Below, one piece after another: positions 11,545 through 24,905 of a DNA stretch of 64,000 bases. Where the stretch lies: positions 6,650,501-6,714,500 of the forward strand of contig CM042551.1 in NCBI GenBank assembly GCA_023630585.1, written 5' to 3'. The notes under the pieces are model-generated. The model was given only the letters and a program-made list of their open reading frames with translations. It was not told the origin of the DNA and did not search any database. The position numbers and the translations under genes are program-made. Each line of letters opens with the position of its first letter. Positions within the stretch are counted from its first letter, which is position 1. The stretch comes from Cranoglanis bouderius (Eukaryota; Chordata; Actinopteri; Siluriformes; Cranoglanididae).

Positions 11545-14500
11545 CAGATAGCCTTTAAGAACGCCTTTGACAAAAGAAGAACGTATTGAAATCAGTCTCG
11601 TGGCTGGATCGGAAAGCTGTCGTGAGTTTACGATGGACTTTAACAGGAAACATGGCAAGCACATCACACACCACACTGCTGCCAGACTTATTAACAAATT
11701 CAAAAAGACTGGAAGTGTTGCGGACCAACCGAGAAGTGGACGTCCACGAACATCCACTGACGAAGGCACGACTGACGTGGTGCTGGCAAACATAGTCCCC
11801 TATGTATGGAGACTTTTGGGACAACCTGTAGCTATACATCATGGACCCATCTATTGCTTTAGACAACATGAGAATAAACCTTAAGAGGAACCAGACTCAA
11901 AAGGGAACCCATCCTCTACTGCGTAACAACTGATAGTGGCTTGATAAATCATTACAGTATACAGTCATGTAAAGAAATCCAAGCAGTACAAAATGTGTTG
12001 AAAATATCAAGACTGTTGGAGTAAATAGGAGAACACCTTGTAATTATTAGCCTAATTGGCTGGTAACTTGAATTAAATGGGGTTTTGAAAATAAGGACCG
12101 GTTTATTTTTCTAATCTAAAACTCTTTTTTTTTTTTTTTTAAATTTTAAAGAATGACAAGTTGTGCTTTTTATCCATTTACAGTCACATCTAATGGTGTG
12201 TAACTGAGAAACCGCACAGCACTAAACCCCCCATCCTGAAGACACTCCCATGTTGGAAAACTTACGGTTAAAGCTTCACCTCTGAGTGTTACAAAGCACT
12301 GACACTGGAGACTCCTTCCTAAATTGTTCAATAAACATCTGCACACATACAACTTCACTAACAATTTTTTTTTTTACATTTTTAAAAATCTGTTTATTAA
12401 TATTTTTAGATTATGTAGTGCATCCGCCATATAAGTCTATGTTTGCAGCCAACACAACTGTCAGAGCTGCCGTTACAGAAACTTAATCAACACCTTGACC
12501 CAGTCCTGACAGGAACTGAGAATTCTTCACTTCTGTTATATTCAATGTTGACTGATTGTTTGTTTCGTTTTTTTTTACTCTATATATTAAGAAGGCATTC
12601 TGGCTCTTTGTAATACATCAGTCTTTGTCATCTCTTTTCCCACCATAACAAAACGTGAAACAGGAAGCAACGTGACAAGTTCAACCAATCAGGTTATCCG
12701 ACACCCAGCCCCACAATCAGGTCACTTTCACACATGGTCACAGTTGAACCTGAGATTGATTCCTGGACTGCACCTGGTTTGGAAAACCGCTTTCACGCCA
12801 TACTCTCAGTATAAACAGGCTCAAATCTGAAAAATGTGCCCTCGTAGACATTAAAATGACACGGACGACTGAACATGTACAGTACGTACTCTCTTTGCTG
12901 CGCTCCTTCTTCCTGTGGTTGAGGTGCTGGTGTTGAGGTTGCTCCCTCCTGTGGCGCTCCAGCTCCTCTCCCTGCACCTCCTCTCTCTCCTCATCTATCT
13001 CTATTTCGGGCGTGCGCTCCTCGGCGAGAGCCTCCTGCTGCTGTCGGAGGGTCAACAAAGCCTGCTGGAGCTGGAGGAAAGAGCACAAGAGTGTGCTAGT
13101 GTCAGTATTTTGCATGATTTAAACGGTTTATAGCAGATTATATTATAACAGTCAGCAGTTTGGTACTTCTTGCACTACACATGCTTTGATTCAAACACTG
13201 AGATACATACAGGCAGCATGCAAATCTGTAAATGTCTGATTTTAACAGCTACTCAAGCAAATCATACATGAAAAAAAAAATAACGAATGGACAAAATAGC
13301 ACATTATTTAAAGGTACCGATAATCCCTAAATATACATAAGCATTTAAAAATTTCCAGAGGTGATCTAATAATGATATAATTTTCAAGATACTTTTTAAA
13401 TTGCTATATTTTCAAAAATTTAAAAAAAAAAAAAAAAAAAATCTTTTTTAATTTTAGGCTTCAGGTTACACTTTTCAGGCCCTGGGATTAGCTCCGCCCC
13501 CAGCTTTGCTCAGTTTAAAATGAGTGGGGCTGTTTTGGAACAGAAGAAGGCTTGTCAGTGACTACGTTTACATGCACATCAATATTCCGATATTAACCAT
13601 AATTTGGAAATCAGATTAAAACAATATTCAGAGTCCTCAAATTCTGATTCCCACCCCTGGGATATACCCGTTTTAATCGGAAATGTGTTACATGTAAACA
13701 CCTTATTCAGAAAATCCACTCAAAGGAGATATAGGCGCATGCCCAGTCCGCAAGGAATTGTGGGTGCTAACAGATGCTTAGCTGTAGGCTAGGTTATTTA
13801 GGAATGGCAACTCAGGCATACTTAAAACAACCATGTATACAGGAATATTCTGATGCCTGTACGCATATAAACATTGTATTCAGAATATGGCTGCAACCCG
13901 AATATAGACCTTAAACTGAATTTGATGTGCGTGTAAACGTAATCAATGTTTTAATTGCAATTATGAGTCCACTTGCGTGCATCAGAGGGCAAAATGAACA
14001 AATGTCATATTTAAGTAGGGACATTTATATTGATTGTTAGCAGCATGCGAATGAACACATCACAAAACGTGCTAATTTTCTTAACACTGCAACCAGACTG
14101 CTGATAATCATCAGTGATGCACATACATGATGATGAGTGATTGTTAAAGCTTATAAACTCTGCCGTTCAGATTTTTAATAGTACTTAATAGTATTTGAAT
14201 GATTTGGTCTCAAATTGCATATTTACTGTATGTACTATGCGATTTTTGATTACATTGTTTACATCACATGCATTTTTTAAAATGAATTCCACATAAAAAA
14301 AAAATACGTTCTAGTTTTAGCAAGATCTAATAAAAATTCGATTTTAAAAAAGTAAGCGCTTTTAGAACGTTAAAACTGGTACATCTTGATCTGAGACACA
14401 TGAACTATGAAGTTTGTAAGAGAACTTTTGAAGAGTCCACATTCATATGACGTCTGCATACTGCTCTACGGTGACAAATCTAATCTACGTATATCCAAAA

Positions 14501-14906
14501 AAAAAAAAAAAAAAAAGGAAATGGAGATGTTTTTGCTGCAGTCCTGCCCTCTAGTGGATATCACTTTTAATCCACCAGATGCACTAAGGTTACTCAGGCG
14601 AGTATGCGAACAATTTGGCTTAACTTTACAGCCATGTAAGCGTATGTGCAAGTAGTTCTCTGAAGAGTAATTATCAGGAAACGGATCAGACCTTTATGTG
14701 TTCCTGTAGCTGAGCCTGGTGCTGTCGCAGTAATGCCTGATGCTGTTTCTGAAACTCGGCAATGAGCAGCTGTTTCTGGATCTGCTGCTGCCTCTGGATC
14801 AGCAGGAGTTCCCTCTGTAGCTGCCTCTCCCATTCATCTGAGTCACGCTCCCACTCTGGCATACTGACCTCAGACCTGCCCACCGGGGACAACAACTCTG
14901 ATCCTG

Positions 14907-14998
<92 letters not shown>

Positions 14999-15877
14999 GA
15001 TAATTTTATAGCTGAAAGTAATTTAGTCATGTGTGACTCAGCTGTACATTCCCAGTCATAAATTAACAAGACTTTATTTTTTTTGTAATTCATATTAAAA
15101 ACATCATTATGGAAGAAAAAGTCCATGTCACAGAGCCACACCTGGACAAAGTCTCGCACTGCGGACAAGCTTGTAGTTTTGTTTTGTTTTTTGCCAGTTC
15201 TTTATACAATGACAAGATATTGTAACCTTAACGGAATAGTTTAGGAAAAAAAAAAAAAAAAACCTCTATAGCATTGCAATGCAGCCATGAGACTAATGTA
15301 GTTACAGCATAATGGAAATCTATCTTATCAAAAATTCCATAAAGACATGTCCATTTCCGTAAATACAAGTCCAGATCTTCAAATACATGCTTCAAATAAT
15401 GTTGATAAGCTAATGTATGTACAGATTCCTCCACAACCCATCTCACCCCATATCTAGTATTAAACCTTAGGAGACAGAAGCACAGTAATGCTAAATTTCG
15501 CTACGGGAAAAGGTGGTTACAGTTATCCAAGATGGCCGCCCCCATTCTGTTACAGTGTTAGCGGTGAAGTTTTGTTCATTTTCATTCATATTGTGTCCTA
15601 AACAACATCTGCAATTCTAAATGATATCACTGAAGAACTGAATGCATGCGTGAGGGAGATATTTATGGAAAAGAATTTGGGTAAGGCAGACCTCCATTAC
15701 ATTTTAGCTTCATTAGCTTTGTAGCTCTGGTATTTCCGAAGAAGCAAATATCAGGCACTAAGCACAGCTATAGAGTACCTGAGTCTCACAACAGCCATTT
15801 TAATGTACAACTGTCATTGTCATGCACAATGTCCCTGACATTTTGTGCAGGTGACAAATAAACTTGAAATAATAATG

Positions 15878-15931
<54 letters not shown>

Positions 15932-18900
15932 CAAGGAATTAATGCGGAAATATACTGAACGTTCGCTTTTCTCAGCCCTAGAATGCAACCCAGGTAGCAA
16001 ACTGACGTCGGGCCAACATTAGCAGGCCCATGAAAAGTGCTCCTTTGCCAGCGTTGGCCTAACAATAGGTCGACTTTTGTTAGGGCAGGGTTGTTATTAT
16101 AAGTCCTCTTTTGCCAGCACTGGCTGAAAGTTGCCCCACCGTTGTATACAGAGGGCAAACACAGCCATTCAAAATAGACAGTGAGCCGGCATCACTTTGC
16201 AACCTGGGAATGTACAGTATTTCTTACCCAAAGCACTACACATGGCAGTTCAAACTATTTGGAAGCTTTCCTGTGTGCGCTGGGTTTTTTTGTTTTTTTT
16301 TTGTCTTTCACACAGTCGTTGTCACGTGTTCACGTATATAACCTCGAAGTCCAACCAAGTCAACAGCACGGGCGTAGTGCAGACACGTTTCTTGGCGCTG
16401 TTTCTGACGGTTTTGTCAGGTGCTTCAAGGCTGTGACCTGCACTCCAGCCAAGAGGTCTCGTCTTTAGAGAATCCTACCCTCACGTCTGGGAGATAACAG
16501 CAACCTGGTGGTTTTCATTAGCAAACAGACTCTCACTGTTCCCCCAGAGCAGAGACAAAGATCTCCAAAACCCAGCTGTAAAAAGCTATCCCCCCGCCCC
16601 CACCTTTTGCCCCATTGCCCTGTTCTTCCTGGTTCCATGATATCATGAAAAAAAAACCCACTTATACAGTCCCATCTGAAACTATTGGAACAGCAAGGCC
16701 AATTCATTTGTTTGTGCTATTCACCAAAAACATTTGGGTTTGAGATCAAAATATGAGAAATATGAGACAAGAGTTTAGGATTTCAGCTTGTTTCCTGGTA
16801 TTTACATCTAGACGTGTTAAACAACATAAAACATAGAACCTTTTGTATCAGACCATCCAAATTTTAGCTGAGCAAAGTATAGGAACAGATAAGTCTTGAA
16901 GTAAATTAAAGTAAAAAACACTTAATATTTGGTTGCATATCCCTTGCTTGCAATAACTGCATCAAGCCTACGACTCACTGACATCACCAAATTGTTGGTT
17001 TCTTCTTTTCCGTGTTGCTTTTCCAGGCTTTTACCGCAGAAATCTTTCGGTTGTTGCCTCTGATTGATTTTCCCTCTTTACTCAGCTTCAAAATGGCTTG
17101 CTTTTCTCCCGTAGACAGCACAGGTGAAACTGAAGGCTAAAACCAAGAGTAGATGTTCAGAGCTCTTTACTGGTTAAACAATCAATCTAACAGGAAACAC
17201 CTGTGTTCCAATACTTTTTGCTCACCTACCAATTGGGTGGTCTGATACAAGATGCATTATGTTCTATGTCGTTTAACACATCTACTTAAAAAATACCAGG
17301 AAGAGCACTGACATCTGATCATATTGCCGATAACATAAAGACAATATAAAGTGTTGTTGTATATTATCATGTTATTATATCACAATATCGATGTCACATC
17401 ATCATATTTCCTAGTGCAAGTCTGCAACACTGCTAAACCATCTCTAAAACTTTCTCTCCCTTAAGGAGGCAGACTAATTGACAATTTTATGAGTATTTAT
17501 TAGAATTTATAATAGTTTTCTTATGGTGCTTCATAGCAGCTATGGTTTTTAACCTCTAACCCAAGATATAACCACGTTTTTACCATTGTTCTTTGTTCAT
17601 CATCTTTAACTACGATACAGCCACATTTTACCAATGATTGCAGTTTTTTACTTCATTAAAGAATGTGTACATTTGAACCTTTTACAGTTACACATCATGT
17701 TGTGGAATTCCCATGAAACAAGTTAGTTCCTGTTATCACTTATATTATAGCACCGACCTCTCTTTTTTTCTCTTCCTTAAAAAGTTTGTTAAAAATGCAG
17801 CTTGTCATGTTACAGAGAAACTAAAAAGTGCAAAGACCCTGCTGAAATGATCAGAAATTATAGCTGACACTGGAGACTCCTTCCATAAGTATTAAATAAA
17901 TGTCACATTAAAAAAAAATCACCCTATCAATAATTACACATTTTTCAAATCTGTTTATGTGAGCGTCTGCCATACAAGTCCCTGTGTACGATAGAAAATT
18001 AATCAACACCTTCCGACCAATCAGAGCCAAGAATTAAAAAAAAAAAAGAGCTGTATGCATTCCCACAGTTATGATCTGAGAGAGATTGCAATTAGTGGCA
18101 CTGATAAACAGACTGAGGATTTATTTGCTTAATATTATGCTTTATAAAGACAAATCTACAGTACACATGACACCAGATGAAACCAGTGTCCCAGTGAAGT
18201 GCCTTGAAACGTGCAGCGTTATTTGATGTGTTGATGTTATTTCCACTGAAACATATCATGTTGCTCCACCCCCTTCTAAAAAAAAAAACAAAAAAAACAA
18301 TAGCGTTTAGCTTACCTCACAGCCCGGGCTAAGCCGTACTTGACAGTTAGTACCATGGATTTTTCCATGGTGTTGGGAGCGGGACACTTCAGATTCTAGA
18401 GACCATTTGATTGGACAGAAAATCTGATGTGAAGTGCAGACTGATGTCAACAAACATTTTTATCCGTATTGGTGGTAGAGAGAGAGACTAATTTTGTCAT
18501 TGTTTTGGAGCACTCTAGCTGACTGACAGAGAGGAAAATATCAAGTCATATTGTGAAATAAACACTGAGATTTAAGGATAGTTATTATTGTTGTGTGTGT
18601 TTTACAAATGCAAACTGTTTGAGTACCCTTTGCTCTCATTTAGTCTTGCGGAAAAAGATCATCTGTGGCTTACAGAGATGCAGAAGAGCAGTCTCGAGCA
18701 AACCCAAACTATTTTGCAAGTGTGTGCAAAATAATAGGAAAACTAAAAAGTCCCATTGAGTCACACTGCGTCAGTTGTTCCATCATCAACCTGGAATTTC
18801 AGAGGTGAAACCACAAAAATGCTACTAAATCATACTGTTCCTCTGTTTAAACTGTACTATTCCTGTAGCTTTTACTTTATAAGGTTCATGTAACTTTAAA

Positions 18901-19607
18901 AGATCCAATTGTGTACATTAAATCTATTTAAAGGTACACTATATCCACGTACACGTTAAAGCTACAAACCTCCTCAGTGACACGGAAAGGCACAGTTTAG
19001 TACCCTTTTTATTTCTGAGTGTGTAGTAACTCTATAGGTTTGTGATCATGTTGTTCTGAAAGACACTGCTTTCAAAGTGTCACATGCTCCAAGGGGCGTA
19101 AATACTTTTAAGGCCATCGGGACTAATCTGCAAAAAATATCCCGCTCTTACTGGTGCTATGTGAACCTCTCAGGGGCGAAAAAACACATAAAGACATTCT
19201 GACCAGCGACAGAAATCTTTTTTAAGCTCAATCTAAAGACAGACGGCATGTGACTGTCATGTTCGAGACGCGGTTCGACTATTTTTACACGCGTGAACAA
19301 AACGGTAGAAAAAGGAAAGGCTGCTTGGCATGTGTGGGAATGCAGGCCTCGGTGTCTGTGTGTGAGAGTGATCTGGACTTGGGCCCTAATATATAAAGAC
19401 ATGTTGTACACATGGCCTTAATCTGTTGTGTGAGACAGCTTTTAGCACTCAACGCCTCCGTACACGCTACGCTACAGCGAATAGATTTCTTTCTTCGCAC
19501 TTGTTTTTTTTTAGAAATTCACACACAAGCCTACATACGCACATGTGCATGCACTGAAATATACAGACTTGCTATCATGCAGGAGATGAAAAAAATCCAG
19601 TGCAAAG

Positions 19608-19641
<34 letters not shown>

Positions 19642-20814
19642 TTGCGAATTCACTATGCAGTTCTGGACACATTGTCAGTAACTGACTCACGGCCAAGTGT
19701 ATTTGACTCTGAACACAACCGTGACCGAAGTGTGAAGTGGTCGCTAGTCGCGCTGACTCCTGGGGCCCCTCACCCTGAAAATACACACTCCACAAAAAGC
19801 AGCAGGCATCAAAACAGAAGCATGACACTGACCTCCGTGTTAATTACTACTAACAGACTCCAGCGTCTGCTCCAATCACAATAACAGCTATAGACACAGC
19901 TACATTGGATGCCTGCAATGAGGAGAGATAATCCATTCCACCGTTTCTATATAGGAAATTCTACAACCATGAACACTACAACTGTCAGATGTTCCCACAC
20001 AGGTGGATGAAGGTTGGAAGGAAAAAAAAGTGCCGTGTGCAACGGCAGAAAGAGTGAGGTTTATAAATAAAGCCTTTCCGGTGGGCGGTTTTATTAGGAG
20101 TTAACTCAGACAGAATGATAACCGAGGCTAATCTTAGTGCCCTAATGCCTTAAGCCCAAAATAACGAGGCCAGGAATAGCCGTACACCAAGGAGCCAGAA
20201 CATTGAGCTGGCCTCGTGCTCCACCCGGTCCTGTGAGGCTGAGGGAGGTAAACAGCATGCCCATCACGCTAGTGTTTAACTCGCGCCAGGGGCCAAAGTC
20301 AGGCCTCCAATGCTTCAAAAGCTCTGTGAAAGAAGGATAATCAGATACAAACTGGCACAAGACTACAGAAATGAAGTAGTAGTTTCATCTTGGCACATTT
20401 TGCACTCAACTTGGCAGCTTGTAAATAAGTCCCTGTGGATTTTATTTGTGTTTTTTTTAAATGTTAAATGTTTTTTTGTTTTTTTCATGAGTTTTTACAT
20501 TAACATTTTAATATCCTTTAAAATTTAAACTGATAAAGAGGCAATAACATAAATTCATCATCAATGTAGTAACTTTAAATGAAGATTTCCTTAAAAATAA
20601 GGTTATCTAGAGCGTTACTTAACAGTAACCAAGTAGGTAATGCTTGTATTAATTTATTTTTAATAATGAACCATATAAGTCAAATAATAAACACCTGCAT
20701 TAATGTTTATTGGATCTATGAGTAAAACATTTTTACTGATAGTTACTCATAGTGTGCAAGGCAGGTAGGCAACCACTATGGGCCCCCAGAAGACAAGGGC
20801 CCCCTAAAAAAGCA

Positions 20815-20909
<95 letters not shown>

Positions 20910-22052
20910 ATTATTAATGCTAAATAACGTATGCTGATTTAAATACATTTCAATATCGATGTTGATTTTGTGTGTATTTTTAAACATTAATGCCAATTTT
21001 CTTGTCACAAATATTTACTTTGATTTTACATTTCTCATGCTACCACTTCAGAATCTGAAATCTTCAACATTGTCATTTTATTTTAAGCCTCAACAATACA
21101 GTTAGGCCAAATCTAGGCCAAAGCTTCTTCCTATTCATGATCTACTTACATAACTACTTACATAATGTAATTAACTTTTGTTTGGTTTTTAGATTTAATT
21201 AATCATTAATTAGACTAATACATCATTTTATTAAAAAAAATATGTGACATGAGTTTATGAGGCGTCTTTTTGCAAATTACTATGTTGACAGACTCGCATC
21301 ATATGACTAAAAGTAGAATATTGGATCTTAAACGTTCAAACATGAGTTTTTAATTTCAAATAAAATGACAAGAATTCAACTAAAATAAAGAATAGTACTT
21401 TAAACAGTGATATTTGTTCTGACAGGCTTATTGACGGTACGTCTCTGAAGAATGTAAATGTTTCAGCCAAAAAACGACATCTGAATCTTTTCTGAACGCT
21501 TTTCAAATCCCAGGCTTGGATCCTTGGATCCCCTTAGCCTTCATCTGCGTCAGTTGTAAGTCACTTCAGATAAAAATGCAAATATAAATAAAAGCGCCCG
21601 TCATATGAATAAATGCAAAAACACAGACATGTAGCTGACTGTTTTGCTCAGCAAGGCTGACGTGTGTCAGAAAAACGCTTGACCTCTAACTTTTATTCAT
21701 CAGCACCAAGCGGCATTATTTCCACTACAGCCCACTTTCCTCACACCGTCTGTAGCGAGCGGTGTGCAGCTCAGCGCCTATAGACTCCTGCACGGCTATA
21801 AGCACTGACTCATGCTGCTCAACTCTGAAATGTCCCTTAGTGGCCAGAGTGAGTCAGAGCGGACGAGAAACAGAGATAGAGCTCAAATAAACAGAATCCC
21901 AGAGTTATAAAACAGACGAGGCTAAAAATGGAAGCGCTGGCTGACATTTTTTGAGTTGACATGCTCATACTGGAAGTCACATGAGAGCTCTTAAACAAAA
22001 CTCCCTGTTGGAGTGTTTATAATGTCATACACCTGAGAATTGCAGTACTGGC

Positions 22053-22135
<83 letters not shown>

Positions 22136-23654
22136 CATGGAAACTCAGGGTAGGACTGCATTTCAGGTTACAGAAATATATCCTTGTCTGCACGTTTTGA
22201 GATCTTCAAGATAAAAACTGATCCTAATGGGAAAGCAGCAGTAGTTTAGTATTGAGCATGTTCAGGATTCTGGCCCCGTACCAGTGTTTCCTAAGACCAG
22301 TTCTCCAAGGATTGTTTCTAATTTGGGCCTGAGCAGCTTAATGAAGTGTGCACTCTGTATCCAGCTGCAAGGGACTGTCGTTTTTTTTTAAGAAGTGGAG
22401 GACAAGGAGAAGGTCTTTTATTAAATTTGAGGATTCTGTAAAGTGTGCAGTGAAAAAAATACATCTAGGAGATATGGCACAATATATATATATATATATA
22501 TATCTCATGATACTTGAAGATATTTTCGCAGTTCATGTTGTGTATCATGGTGTATAGTTTTGCTAAGTAAACAGTAATGAATGAGTTCTAGGATCTTTTT
22601 TAAATTCAGTATCTACAAAAAATAAGTATTCATATTTATATATAGAACCATTGAGATCCAAAATCTAGTTTAAATCTAGAACCATTAAAAACCTAAATCT
22701 ATGTTAAATCTAGAACCACTAACAACCGAAATCTAGGTTAAATCTAGATCCATTTAGAATCAAAATCTAGGTTCATTCTAGAACCACTGAAATCTAAAAT
22801 CTAGGTTCAATCTAGAACCATTAAGGCTTTGTTGGCCTCTGAGGAAACCTTTAAAGGTTCTATGTAGAAACCTAAACTGAGCGGTTCCCTATAAGAAAGG
22901 GCTCTAGACAAAAAAGAGTTAAGAGATATCCAAAGAACCCTGAAAACCCATGAAGAAGCGTATACGCTTAAGCGGATAATAAGCTGATCTTTTTTAATTC
23001 AATATTTATCACAAAAAAAATGTTATTTTGATAACAAGAAAGTACAAAAATGATTTAGAATATTTTAACTGATATTTACAAAATAAATGAACAAAAATCT
23101 AGGTTAAATATAGAACCATTAAGGCTTTATTGGCCTCTGAGGATGTAGAACCCTAAACTGAGCGGTTCCATATTAGAAAGGGCCCCAGACAAATCATTTT
23201 AGAAGTTAAAAGATATCCAAAGAACCCTGAACACCCATGAAGAAGAGTGTATCTAAGAGTGTACACCTGTTATCCAATCAACTAGCTGTTTTTAGATCCA
23301 GATTAAAAGCATATTTAACCTGACCTATTTATAGTTATTTGGTCTTTCATTTTAAATATAGCTACTTTTCATTATTTGTAGTAATTCTCCTAAAAGTAAT
23401 GATTTTTATTATGAATACTTACTGTTTAAACTGTTAAATCTTTTATAGGCCTATGTAAAACGTTGTGAGATTTGGGAATATAAATAAAGGTTATTATTAT
23501 TATTACTCTGAGTAACAGTGGACTCATGTTAAATGTAGACTTAATAGAAGTACAGTGTCACTATGTAATAGTAATACCCGCAGTGCACTCGGAAAAGTGT
23601 TCTGACGTAATTCATCACAATATCAATATCGCATTATCGTTTCAGTCACTTCTG

Positions 23655-23747
<93 letters not shown>

Positions 23748-24306
23748 ACTCTGCATGAAAGGGTCAGAAACAAATACATGCCTCCACTTACAGCATCCTT
23801 CTTTAGATGAGCACAAACACTCACAGACCCACTACAACCTGTGCACACTAAAAGTGGTGGTGTTATAGAGATCTAATCCCAAGAACTGAGAAACAAAGCA
23901 AAGATGAGATGCAAAGAGAATGAACTGGACATGTTTGTAGACATGGGGTGGCAAAGAGGGTCGCAAGAGCGCACTGAGGGGTGGCATGACTGAATTCTGT
24001 ATAGGAGCAGATTGCATTTTGCAGAATATCTGAATATATGTTCTTTAATTTTGCATTTTAATTCTGCATGAAGTTACAGAAGTTATAAACTTCTCGGAAA
24101 CTGGATTAGACTTAAGCTGGGGTGGCTGTTGGGGTGGCACTCCACCCTGTCTCACCTATGCAGACACACGCATGAGTGAGGAAAAAAATAATACGAGAAG
24201 AGCACATGAAGGGAGAGATGGAGCAGCTGAGAGGAAGTGAGAGACAGAAAGAGTCATACAGAGAGAAAGAGATAAATATAGAGCAGCAAAGATATAGGCC
24301 TACAGT

Positions 24307-24392
<86 letters not shown>

Positions 24393-24847
24393 CCTGAGCC
24401 AATCACACTGCTGGAGATGCTGTGTGTATCCAGGAGGTTCCTGAGCCACTCGGCAGGGATGCGGGACTCGCTCTCATAAATAGTCTGCAGCATACTGAAT
24501 GCCGAGACGAGCCCTGTACCCCAGCAACCGATCCTCACCAAATCCCACCAGTCTCACAGCGGGGACACACGTATCCCTTTTCCTCCTCCTGTCCTTTTTC
24601 AGTCTTTTTAGTCGCTGCAAAAAAAGGCCAGTCTGTTCTGGGTCTTTCAGCTGACCGACTGACTGCCGAGGAAGAAAACGACTACACTTTTGCACTGTTT
24701 GTGCTCTTTTCTTTTCTGAGATTCACCCTGAAGCGCCTCCTGTCACACTCTGACTATCTCTCGATCTCTACAAAACTATCTGTCTTCCACCTCCTCTGTC
24801 TCTCGCTCTTCCTATCATCACCATGTGAATGTACAGCAGTTCCCCCC

Positions 24848-24905
<58 letters not shown>

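Larger units (their letters stand above)
14904..24393 (-). other. hdac9: large hdac9 intron
   Basis: 9.5 kb with no convincing exon. Besides the listed repeats, 15000-15790, 16150-16670, 18040-19600, 19690-20050, 20910-21630 and 22140-22640 show AT-rich noncoding DNA. Within it, 15990-16150 carries two imperfect copies of a TTTGCCAGC(A/G)(C/T)TGGC motif, and 15527-15545 has a YY1-like CAAGATGGCCGCC. Confidence 0.7.

Noticed and set aside
9682..14903. Assignment to hdac4, hdac5 or hdac7
   Set aside because: RELLLIQ, HQAQLQEHIK, ELERHRREQ and KDTPP...KLWY follow HDAC9 rather than the other class IIa members, and snx13 is the neighbour expected for hdac9.
15500..15560. YY1-type promoter (CAAGATGGCCGCC) inside an hdac9 intron
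   Set aside because: A single motif in AT-rich DNA without CpG enrichment or a nearby exon.
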